DNA from: Pseudomonas xantholysinigenes
GTDB taxonomy: Bacteria; Pseudomonadota; Gammaproteobacteria; Pseudomonadales; Pseudomonadaceae
DNA length: 64,000 nt
Assembly (NCBI RefSeq): GCF_014268885.2
Contig: NZ_CP077095.1
Coordinates: forward strand, 372,001-436,000
Reading direction: 5' to 3'
Part shown: piece after piece, positions 19,456-26,514 of the stretch
How the letters are laid out: the number at the start of each line of letters is the position of its first letter
Position numbering within the stretch: position 1 is the first letter of the stretch
Translations under genes and position numbers: made by a program
The notes under the pieces: generated by a model
The model's database searches: none
Seen by the model: the letters and a program-made list of their open reading frames with translations, nothing else
Told to the model about the DNA's origin: nothing

Positions 19456-19538
19456 GCCGGCCTCTTCGCGGGCAAGCCCGCTCCCACAGAGGCCAGTGCA
19501 ATCCCTGTGGGAGCGGGCTTGCCCGCGAAGAGGCCGGA
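19456..19538. repeat. Inverted REP pair (family A, CAAG variant)
   Basis: GCCGGCCTCTTCGCGGGCAA with its inverse copy lies between the convergent ends of the DUF2780 gene and the acyltransferase gene. The core is GCAAGCCCGC instead of GTAAACCCGC. Confidence 0.9.
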
Positions 19539-19544
19539 ACAGGA

Positions 19545-20432
19545 TCAGCGCATCTCGGCGCGCAGCTCCTCGATCCGCTGGTCCTTGTCCAGCCACAGCT
19601 GGTTGACCCAGGCCTGCACGGTCTGGCGGAACGCCGGGTCGTTCTCGTAGTCGCCTTCGCTCAACGCCGGATCCAGCTCGCGCACGCGGATATCGATGAT
19701 CACCCGGCTGATGCTGCCGTTGAGCAGGTCCCAGAACCCCGGGGCCTTGTTGCCCGGGTAGACGATGGTCACGTCCAGCAGCGCATCGAGTTGCTCGCCC
19801 AGCGCCGCCAGCACGAAGGCCACGCCGCCGGCCTTGGGCTTGAGCAGGTGGCGATAGGGCGATTGCTGTTCCTGGCGCTTGGCCTCGGTGAAGCGGGTGC
19901 CTTCCAGGTAGTTGACCACGGTCACCGGCTGGCGCTTGAACAGCTCGCAGGCGGCCTTGGTGATCTCCAGGTCCTTGCCCTTGAGCTCGGGGTGCTTCTC
20001 CAGGAACGCCTTGCTGTAGCGCTTCATGAACGGGTAGTCGAGCCCCCACCAGGCCAGGCCCAGCAACGGTACCCAGATCAGCTCTTTCTTGAGGAAGAAC
20101 TTGAAGAACGGCACGCGGCGGTTGAGGCTTTCGATCAGCGCGGGGATATCGACCCAGGTCTGGTGGTTGCTGACGCACAGGTACGATGTGTCCTTGCGCA
20201 GCGTGTCGACTCCACGGATGTCCCATTGGGTCGGGATGCACAGGGCGAAGATGGCCTTGTCGATTTCCGACCAGGTTTCGGCAACCCACATCACCGCGGC
20301 CGACGCGTAGTCGCGGCCACGGCCGGGCAACACCAGCTTGAGCAGGGCGAAGACCAGCAGCGGGCCGATCAGCACCAGGGTGTTGAGCAGCAGCAGGGTG
20401 AGGGTGAGGATGCCGGTCAGCAGGCGACGCAT
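19545..20432 (-). CDS. YihG-like 1-acyl-sn-glycerol-3-phosphate acyltransferase family protein
   Basis: The 295-residue protein has an N-terminal membrane segment (about residues 5-35) and the PlsC-type catalytic motif NHQTWVD (N-H-x4-D) at about 88-94, followed by the acceptor motif YLEGTRFTEAKR near 178. It aligns well from memory with E. coli YihG along its length (FFLKKELIWVPLLGLAWWGLDYPFMKRYS). YihG-type enzymes are membrane-bound acyltransferases that add minor acyl chains to lysophosphatidate. Exact substrate is not determinable. It is monocistronic, with a REP pair after its stop. Confidence 0.85.
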   Translation of the reverse strand: MRRLLTGILTLTLLLLNTLVLIGPLLVFALLKLVLPGRGRDYASAAVMWVAETWSEIDKAIFALCIPTQWDIRGVDTLRKDTSYLCVSNHQTWVDIPALIESLNRRVPFFKFFLKKELIWVPLLGLAWWGLDYPFMKRYSKAFLEKHPELKGKDLEITKAACELFKRQPVTVVNYLEGTRFTEAKRQEQQSPYRHLLKPKAGGVAFVLAALGEQLDALLDVTIVYPGNKAPGFWDLLNGSISRVIIDIRVRELDPALSEGDYENDPAFRQTVQAWVNQLWLDKDQRIEELRAEMR

Positions 20433-20614
20433 AGGGGAACTCTTGTTGTGTGAGGTAAACGGTTGGCAATGATAAGCAGGGCAGCGGCCTACGCCAAACG
20501 TCGTACGTCCATTAACTGGGACAAATGTTTCACATTGTGTTGTTTACCCTGTGACAACGAACCTATCCTGCCTGCGTAGTCTAAGCACTGTCCCAACTCA
20601 AGGAAGCCTTGCCC

Positions 20615-21115
20615 GTGAAATCCTTGCTTGCCCTGCTGTCCCTGCTGGCGCTGCCGGTCATGGCCGCCGAACCGACGATTTATGGTCGCTACGAGAACAT
20701 CAAGCTGCCGGAAATCGGCCAGACCCTGGAAGCCAAGATGGACACCGGTGCCTGGACCGCCTCCTTGTCGGCCAAGGACATCGAGATGTTCACCCGTGAC
20801 GGCAATGAGTGGGTACGCTTCCGCCTGGCTACCAAGGGCGCCAGCGACAAAGTCTACGAGCACGAAGTGTCGCGCATCAGCAAGATCAAGAACCGCGCCG
20901 AGGAAGATGACGAGGAAGAGGCGCCAGCGCTCTCCCATCGCCCGGTGATCGACCTGGAAATGTGCCTGGGCGACGTCAAGCGCACGGTGGAGGTCAACCT
21001 GGTCGACCGTAGCAACTTCCGTTACCCGCTGCTGATCGGCTCCAAGGCCCTGCGCAAGTTCAAGGCGGCGGTGGACCCGCGCGAGAAGTTCACGGCGGGC
21101 AATCCGGGCTGCTGA
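20615..21115 (+). CDS. Periplasmic retropepsin-like protein (PF05618 'ATP-dependent zinc protease' family)
   Basis: The 166-residue product has a signal peptide (MKSLLALLSLLALPVMAAEP) and the aspartic-protease-like motif MDTGAWTASLSA near residue 43, with a second family motif RYPLLIGSKALRKF near 140. Although named a zinc protease in Pfam, the DTGA motif points to a retropepsin-type aspartic fold. An acidic stretch (EEDDEEEAP) lies in the middle. GTG 20615 with AGGAAG 8 bases upstream is chosen over the TTG at 20609. The substrate is unknown; homologues in Pseudomonas have been linked to osmotic-type envelope functions. Confidence 0.78.
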   Translation: MKSLLALLSLLALPVMAAEPTIYGRYENIKLPEIGQTLEAKMDTGAWTASLSAKDIEMFTRDGNEWVRFRLATKGASDKVYEHEVSRISKIKNRAEEDDEEEAPALSHRPVIDLEMCLGDVKRTVEVNLVDRSNFRYPLLIGSKALRKFKAAVDPREKFTAGNPGC

Positions 21116-21121
21116 TGCAGT

Positions 21122-21223
21122 AGCTGCAAGCTTCAAGCTTCAAGCCGCAAGCTGCAAGAAATGGCGGATCGGTGTAAGTTGCCGCGATCCGCTTTCACTT
21201 GAAGCTTGCAGCTTGAGGCTTGC
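21122..21223. repeat. Heptamer-built hairpin element 1 (AGCTTCA/AGCTGCA units)
   Basis: The left arm (21122-21158) is made of 7-base units such as AGCTGCA, AGCTTCA and AGCCGCA, the right arm (21197-21223) is their inverse complement, and a 38-base loop separates them. It fills almost the whole gap between the retropepsin-like gene and creB, so it lies in the creB leader. The same design recurs at 29344 and 51135. Confidence 0.75.
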
Positions 21224-21230
21224 CGCTCAG

Positions 21231-21911
21231 ATGCCCCACATCCTCATCGTCGAAGACGAATCCGCCATCGCCGACACCCTGGTCTATGCCCTCCAGGCCG
21301 ACGGCCACAGCACCGAATGGGTGAGCCTGGGCAGCGCCGCCGTCGAGCAGCAACGCCTGCGCCCGGCCGACCTGGTGATCCTCGACATCGGCCTGCCGGA
21401 TATCAGCGGTTTCGAAACCTGTCGCCAGCTGCGCCGCTTCAGCGACGTGCCGGTGATGTTCCTCAGCGCCCGCGACGCCGAGATCGACCGGGTGCTGGGC
21501 CTGGAAATCGGTGCCGACGATTATGTGGTCAAGCCGTTCAGCCCTCGCGAGGTGGCCGCGCGGGTGCGGGCGATCCTCAAGCGCATGGCGCCCCGGCCCG
21601 AGCCGGTCGAGCCGGCATCGCCGTTCCAACTCGACACCCTGGCCATGCGCATCCTCTACCGCAACCAACCATTGACCCTGACCCGGCACGAGTTCCGCCT
21701 GCTGCAAAGCCTGCTCGAGCAGCCACGGCGGGTGTTCAGCCGCGAGCAGTTGCTCGACGGCCTCGGCGTGGCCTCGGATGTGGGCTACGAACGCACCATC
21801 GACAGCCATATCAAGAGCCTGCGGGCCAAGCTGCGCCAGGTGGCCGTGGACGCCGAGCCGATCCAGACCCACCGCGGCCTGGGCTACAGCTACAGCCCGG
21901 AACACGCCTGA
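21231..21911 (+). CDS. creB: Response regulator CreB (OmpR/PhoB type)
   Basis: The 226-residue protein has a receiver domain with acidic residues EDE near 8-10, phospho-acceptor Asp in LVILDIGLPD at about 52, and the conserved Lys in VVKPFSPRE at about 101, followed by a winged-helix DNA-binding domain ending THRGLGYSYSPEHA. CreB is phosphorylated by CreC and in pseudomonads responds to envelope/beta-lactam stress, inducing creD. The order creB-creC-creD supports the name. ATG 21231 gives the normal N-terminus MPHILIVEDE; no good ribosome binding site is seen because the heptamer hairpin runs up to the start. Confidence 0.92.
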   Translation: MPHILIVEDESAIADTLVYALQADGHSTEWVSLGSAAVEQQRLRPADLVILDIGLPDISGFETCRQLRRFSDVPVMFLSARDAEIDRVLGLEIGADDYVVKPFSPREVAARVRAILKRMAPRPEPVEPASPFQLDTLAMRILYRNQPLTLTRHEFRLLQSLLEQPRRVFSREQLLDGLGVASDVGYERTIDSHIKSLRAKLRQVAVDAEPIQTHRGLGYSYSPEHA

Positions 21912-23344
21912 TGCGCCTGGGAATCCGGATCTTCCTGGTGTACTTCCTGTTCGTCGGGCTGGCGGGTTACTTCCTGCTCAACACCGTGCGCGAGCAGATT
22001 CGCCCGGTGGTGCGCCAGTCGTCCGAGGAGACCCTGGTCGACACCGCCAACCTGCTGGCGGAAATCCTGCGTGACGACGTCAAGCGTGGAACCCTGAGCC
22101 AGAGCCGCCTGGCCCAGGTGCTGACGGCCTATGGCGAGCGCCGCCCCAGCGCGCAGATCTGGGGGTTGGCGAAGAACCAGGTCAGCCACCGCATCTACGT
22201 GACCGACGCCAACGGCATTGTCTTGCTCGACTCCACTGGCCAGGACCTGGGCAAGGACTATTCACGCTGGAATGATGTCTACCTGACCTTGCGTGGCCAG
22301 TACGGCGCACGTTCGACGCGCAGCGACCCGGATGACGAGAACAGCTCGGTGATGCACGTGGCGGCGCCGATCCTTGATGAGGGCCGGATCATCGGTGTGG
22401 TCACGGTGGCCAAGCCCAACAGTTCGCTGCAGCCCTACATTGATCGTTCCGAGCAGCGCCTGTTGAGCCTCGGCCTAGGGCTGATCGTGCTCGGCCTGCT
22501 GGTGGGCGCGGCGCTGTCGTGGTGGCTGACCCGCTCGCTGCGCCGGCTCACCCACTATGCCCAGGCCGTCAGCGCGGGCGAGCGCGCGGCCTTGCCGCAC
22601 TACAAGGGCGGCGAGCTGCTGCAACTGGCCACGGCGGTGGAGCGCATGCGCACGCAACTGGAGGGCAAGGCCTATGTCGAGCGCTATGTGCACACCCTCA
22701 CCCATGAGCTGAAAAGCCCGCTGGCGGCGATACGCGGCGCTTGCGAGCTGCTGCAGGGCGAGATGCCGCACGAGCAGCGGGCGCGTTTCGCCGGCAACAT
22801 CGAGCGTGAGAGCGAACGCTTGCAGCAGATGATCGAACGCCTGCTCAACCTGGCCCGGGTCGAGCAGATGCAGGCGCTGGAGGATGAACAACAGGTGCCG
22901 CTGGCGGCGCTGGTCGACGAATTGCTGCTGGCCCATGCCGCGCGAATCGACGCGGCAGGGGCGCAGGTACGCCAGGACATACCGGCCAGTGCCAGGCTGC
23001 TCTGCGACCCGTTCCTGATGCGCCAGGCCCTGGCCAACCTGTTGGACAACGCCCTGGATTTCACGCCGCAGCAAGGCGTGTTGACCTTTGCGCTGGAGAT
23101 CGAGGGCGAGCGGGCAGCGCTGAGCCTGTGCAACCAGGGGCCGGCCATTCCCGACTATGCGCTGGAGCGGGTGAGCGAGCGATTCTATTCGCTGCCAAGG
23201 CCCGCTACCGGGCGCAAGAGCACTGGGCTGGGGCTGAACTTCGTGGCCGAGGTGATGCAGTTGCATGGTGGGGCATTGGCGGTGGACAACGTCGAGGGTG
23301 GGGTGCGGGTGAGGCTCTGGTTGCCGATGCGGCGACTTGGCTGA
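21911..23344 (+). CDS. creC: Sensor histidine kinase CreC
   Basis: The 477-residue kinase has a membrane helix near residues 7-25, a periplasmic Cache-like sensor (SHRIYVTDANGIVLLDSTGQ), a second helix near 180-203, a HAMP region, the phospho-acceptor His in HTLTHELKSPLAAIRG at about 263, and ATP-binding boxes NLLDNALDF and STGLGLNFVAE. Its ATG overlaps the creB stop by one base. CreC senses an unknown envelope signal and phosphorylates CreB. Confidence 0.93.
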   Translation: MRLGIRIFLVYFLFVGLAGYFLLNTVREQIRPVVRQSSEETLVDTANLLAEILRDDVKRGTLSQSRLAQVLTAYGERRPSAQIWGLAKNQVSHRIYVTDANGIVLLDSTGQDLGKDYSRWNDVYLTLRGQYGARSTRSDPDDENSSVMHVAAPILDEGRIIGVVTVAKPNSSLQPYIDRSEQRLLSLGLGLIVLGLLVGAALSWWLTRSLRRLTHYAQAVSAGERAALPHYKGGELLQLATAVERMRTQLEGKAYVERYVHTLTHELKSPLAAIRGACELLQGEMPHEQRARFAGNIERESERLQQMIERLLNLARVEQMQALEDEQQVPLAALVDELLLAHAARIDAAGAQVRQDIPASARLLCDPFLMRQALANLLDNALDFTPQQGVLTFALEIEGERAALSLCNQGPAIPDYALERVSERFYSLPRPATGRKSTGLGLNFVAEVMQLHGGALAVDNVEGGVRVRLWLPMRRLG

Positions 23345-23355
23345 GTCGATGGGTG

Positions 23356-23431
23356 TTGCCTGTGGGAGCGGGTCACCCGCGAAGAGGGCAGTGAATTCAC
23401 CCTTGCATGCGCAGGTAAACCCGCCCCAGGG
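23356..23431. repeat. Degenerate REP pair between creC and creD
   Basis: A left unit (CCTGTGGGAGCGGGTCACCCGC) and a poorly conserved right unit (GCAGGTAAACCCGCCCCAGGGG) face each other; the right unit has lost several matches. It separates creC from the creD promoter. Confidence 0.75.
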
Positions 23432-23470
23432 GAATGCTGTGCTGTGATCGTGGGGCTGCTGGCGCCAATC

Positions 23471-23486
23471 TCCACACAATCTCCAC
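23471..23486 (+). promoter_or_regulatory. cre-tag-like direct repeat, candidate CreB binding site for creD
   Basis: TCCAC-N6-TCCAC lies 67 bp before the creD start. The described CreB recognition site is TTCAC-N6-TTCAC; the spacing is identical and each half differs by the same T-to-C change. Extended, the repeat reads TCTCCAC twice with an 11-bp period, as expected for a PhoB-type dimer. Confidence 0.6.
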
Positions 23487-23552
23487 ATTCCCTCCCCAAG
23501 GGCTCCACGCGGCGGGCAGACACTGCCCACATCGCAAACGGAGCCCAACCCC

Positions 23553-24881
23553 ATGAACAAGACCTTAGGTTTCAAGCTCGGCCTGATCGCCGTGCTGATC
23601 GTGCTGCTGCTGATTCCCCTGCTGATGATCGGCGGCCTGATCGACGAACGACAGCAACTGCGCAACAACGTACTGGGCGAGATCGCCGCCAGCTCCAGCT
23701 TCGACCAGCTGGTCAGTGGCCCGGTGCTGGTGGTGCCCTATCGCAAGTACGAGCGGCGCTGGATCGACAAGGACGGCCAGAGTGTCCAGGAGACCACCAC
23801 GATGCATGGCAACCTGTACTTCCTGCCGGAAACCTTCGCGATGGATGTCGGTGTCGATACCGAGCTGCGCGCCCGCGGCATCTATCAGGCGCGGCTGTTC
23901 CATGCCAAGGGCCGGGTCAGTGGCCGTTTCAAGCTGCCTGAGCGCTGGGGGATCGAGAAGGACTACGACGACTACCGCTTCGACAAGCCGTTCCTGATGG
24001 TCGGCATCAGTGATATTCGGGGCATTGAGAACAGCCTGGAGCTGACCCTGGATGACCAGCGCATGCCATTCGAGGCCGGCAGCGGTGTCGACTGGCTTCC
24101 CGGTGGCGTGCATGTGGCCCTGCCGCAGTTGAGCGACCAGAAGGCCCGCGAGTTCGACTACGCCTTCGACCTGGCCCTGCTGGGCACCGGCCAGCTGGCG
24201 GTGCTGCCGGTTGGCCGTAGCAGCATGGTCGATATGCGTGCCAACTGGCCGCACCCGAGCTTCGTCGGTAGCTACCTGCCCAGCCGCCGGGCGATCGATG
24301 AGAAGGGCTTCAGCGCCCATTGGCAGACCTCGTTCTTCGCCACCAACCTGGAAGAGTCCATGCGTCTTTGCGCGACCGTCGGCAAGTGTGGCGACTTCAA
24401 CGAGCGTGCTTTTGGCGTCAGCTTCGTCGACCCGGTGGACCAATATCTCAAGAGCGAGCGGGCGATCAAGTATGCGCTGCTGTTCATTGCCCTGACCTTT
24501 GCCGGCTTCTTCCTGTTCGAGGTGCTGAAGAACCTCAGCGTGCACCCGGTGCAGTACATCCTGGTGGGCGTGGCGCTGGCGTTCTTCTACCTGTTGTTGC
24601 TGTCGCTGTCCGAACACCTGGGGTTTGGCCTGGCCTATGGGCTGTCGGCGTCGGGTTGCGTGTTGCTGATCGGCTTCTACCTGGTCCACGTGCTGCGCAG
24701 CCTGGGGCGTGGGATTGGCTTTGCGGCGGGGTTGGCGGCGTTGTACGCGATGCTCTATGGGCTGCTCAGTGCCGAGGACTATGCGTTGCTGATGGGATCG
24801 CTGCTGTGCTTTGGCCTGCTCGGCGTGTTCATGGTGCTGACCCGGCGGCTGGACTGGTCGCGGGTGGGGAGGATGGCATGA
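23553..24881 (+). CDS. creD: Inner membrane protein CreD
   Basis: The 442-residue CreD-family protein has one N-terminal membrane helix (about residues 6-28), a large periplasmic domain (about 30-300, with LVSGPVLVVPYRKYERRW and NLYFLPETFAMDVGVDTELRARGIYQ in two adjacent segments), and about six C-terminal membrane helices from residue 305 on. It is the main output of CreBC signalling and protects the envelope. GGAG stands 9 bases before the ATG. It has its own promoter region with a cre-tag-like repeat. Confidence 0.92.
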   Translation: MNKTLGFKLGLIAVLIVLLLIPLLMIGGLIDERQQLRNNVLGEIAASSSFDQLVSGPVLVVPYRKYERRWIDKDGQSVQETTTMHGNLYFLPETFAMDVGVDTELRARGIYQARLFHAKGRVSGRFKLPERWGIEKDYDDYRFDKPFLMVGISDIRGIENSLELTLDDQRMPFEAGSGVDWLPGGVHVALPQLSDQKAREFDYAFDLALLGTGQLAVLPVGRSSMVDMRANWPHPSFVGSYLPSRRAIDEKGFSAHWQTSFFATNLEESMRLCATVGKCGDFNERAFGVSFVDPVDQYLKSERAIKYALLFIALTFAGFFLFEVLKNLSVHPVQYILVGVALAFFYLLLLSLSEHLGFGLAYGLSASGCVLLIGFYLVHVLRSLGRGIGFAAGLAALYAMLYGLLSAEDYALLMGSLLCFGLLGVFMVLTRRLDWSRVGRMA

Positions 24882-24956
24882 GGGAGGAAAGAGAGCTTGG
24901 GCGCTGGTTGGCCCGGGAAATAGGATTGTTGTTTCCCTTGCGACGAAGCTGAACTT

Positions 24957-25050
24957 GGGGGCTGCTTTGCAGCCCTTTCGCGGCACAAGGCCGCTCCTAC
25001 AGAGGAATGCGCTCTTCGGTAGGAGCGGCCTTGTGCCGCGAAACGAGGGC
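24957..25050. repeat. Inverted repeat pair, REP family B (GCGGCACAAGGCCGCTCCTA)
   Basis: TTTCGCGGCACAAGGCCGCT and its inverse copy face each other between the convergent ends of creD and the GST gene. The core sequence differs from family A but has the same size and layout. A 5' cap GGGCTGCTTTGCAGCCC precedes it. Confidence 0.88.
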
Positions 25051-25071
25051 GAAGCCCTCGCCAGCGGTGGT

Positions 25072-25686
25072 TCAGGCTACCGGAGCGGTGGCCACCATCG
25101 ACGGCCGCTGGCTCACCTCGGCATACCAAGCCGCCAGCCCCGGATACAGCCCACGCCAGTCGAACCCTGGCTGGCGCAAGTCCAGGTAGCCCAAGGCGCA
25201 GGCCACACCGACGGAGGCGATATCGAAGCCGGAGATGATCTCTGCCAGGTGCTCGTGTTCCAGGTTCGCCAGCCCGCGGCGGATTTTCTCGCCCTGTGCC
25301 TGGACCCAGCCATCCCATTGCTTGTCGGCCGGGCGCAGGAAGGTCTCGTAGCGCGTGGCCACCGCCGCGTCCATGATCGCGTCGGCCTGGGACGCCAGGG
25401 TCAGGCGCCGCCAGCGCATCGAGCCCTCGCGGGGCACCAGCGGCAGGCCGACATGCTGGGTGTCGAGGTACTCGCAGATCACCCGGCTGTCGTGCAGCAC
25501 GCTGCCGTCGTCCAGGCGCAGGGCCGGGATCTTGCCGATCGGATTGTCCTGGTTGAGCTGGTCGTCGCCATTCACCGGGCTGATGTTCACGCCCTGCAGG
25601 CTGACGCGGCCCAACTGGCCGGTCTCGTGCAGCACGATCATGACCTTGCGCACGAACGGCGACAGCGGTGAATGGAACAGGATCAT
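25072..25686 (-). CDS. Glutathione S-transferase family protein
   Basis: The 204-residue protein has an N-terminal thioredoxin-like domain with SPLSPFVRKVMIVLHE at about residues 6-21 and the cis-Pro/glutathione site IPALRLDDGSVLHDSRVICEYLD at about 53-75 (shown in two pieces: IPALRLDD and SVLHDSRVICEYL), then a helical C-terminal domain. The Ser at residue 6 or 9 is the probable catalytic residue. The substrate is not predictable. It starts 3 bases after the msrA stop, so the two are probably cotranscribed, consistent with oxidative-stress roles. Confidence 0.88.
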   Translation of the reverse strand: MILFHSPLSPFVRKVMIVLHETGQLGRVSLQGVNISPVNGDDQLNQDNPIGKIPALRLDDGSVLHDSRVICEYLDTQHVGLPLVPREGSMRWRRLTLASQADAIMDAAVATRYETFLRPADKQWDGWVQAQGEKIRRGLANLEHEHLAEIISGFDIASVGVACALGYLDLRQPGFDWRGLYPGLAAWYAEVSQRPSMVATAPVA

Positions 25687-25689
25687 GAC

Positions 25690-26358
25690 TCAGTTACCTT
25701 GCAGGCTGGGTGGCAGGCAGACGCCGGTGCCACCGATGCCGCAGTAGCCGTCCGGGTTCTTGGCCAGGTATTGCTGGTGGTAGGCCTCGGCGAAGTACAC
25801 GGTCGGTGCCTGGGCGATCTCGGTGGTGATCTCGCCGAAACCGGCCTTGCTCAGCTCGGCCTGGAAGGCGGCCTTGCTTGCGTTGGCTTCATCCAACTGC
25901 TGTGGCGAGGTGCAGTAGATCGCCGAGCGGTACTGGGTGCCGACGTCGTTGCCCTGGCGCATGCCCTGGGTCGGGTTGTGCAACTCCCAGAACATTGCCA
26001 GCAACTCGCGGTAGCTGACCCGGTTCTTGTCGAACACCACCAGCACCACCTCGGTATGGCCGGTCAGGCCTGAGCAGACTTCCTCGTAGGTGGGATTGGG
26101 GGTGAAGCCGCCAGCGTAGCCGACCACGGTGCTGACCACGCCTTCGCGCTGCCAGAAGCGGCGCTCGGCGCCCCAGAAGCAGCCCAGGGCGAAGATGGCA
26201 AAGTCGATGTCGCCGTCGAAGAACGGGCCGAGCAGCGGCGTGCCTTCGAACACATAGTGGAACTCGGGCAGGCTCATCGGGGTTTCGCGGCCAGGCAGGG
26301 CCTGTTCCGCGGTGGGCAGGACGTTTTTGTTCACCAGGATTTCCGAACGCAGGACCAT
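25690..26358 (-). CDS. msrA: Peptide-methionine (S)-S-oxide reductase
   Basis: The 222-residue protein has the catalytic motif [14 protein letters not shown] at about residue 55 with the nucleophilic Cys, GYAGG shortly after, and the resolving Cys residues near the end ([14 protein letters not shown]). It reduces methionine S-sulfoxide in proteins using thioredoxin. Length and tail fit the long MsrA type. It is first in a two-gene unit with the GST gene. Confidence 0.95.
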   Translation of the reverse strand: MVLRSEILVNKNVLPTAEQALPGRETPMSLPEFHYVFEGTPLLGPFFDGDIDFAIFALGCFWGAERRFWQREGVVSTVVGYAGGFTPNPTYEEVCSGLTGHTEVVLVVFDKNRVSYRELLAMFWELHNPTQGMRQGNDVGTQYRSAIYCTSPQQLDEANASKAAFQAELSKAGFGEITTEIAQAPTVYFAEAYHQQYLAKNPDGYCGIGGTGVCLPPSLQGN

Positions 26359-26395
26359 GGCCGTTCCTCTGTGTTTGTCAGTGGGATTGGTGTTG

Positions 26396-26478
26396 GCTTC
26401 TTCGCGGGCAAGCCCGCTCCCACAAGGGCAGCACAGCCTTTGCGGTCTGTGGGAGCGGGCTTGCCCGCGAAGAGGCCC
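26396..26478. repeat. Inverted REP pair (family A, CAAG variant)
   Basis: CTTCTTCGCGGGCAAGCCCG and its inverse copy separate the msrA promoter from the end of the GGDEF-EAL gene upstream in the same transcriptional direction. Confidence 0.9.
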
Positions 26479-26514
26479 GAATGGCTTCTATAGTGCCCGA
26501 GGTTGGCGCCGCTG

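Noticed and set aside
18790..20469. 559-codon frame across the REP region on the minus strand
   Set aside because: Frame-shifted shadow of the acyltransferase gene and antisense of the DUF2780 gene.
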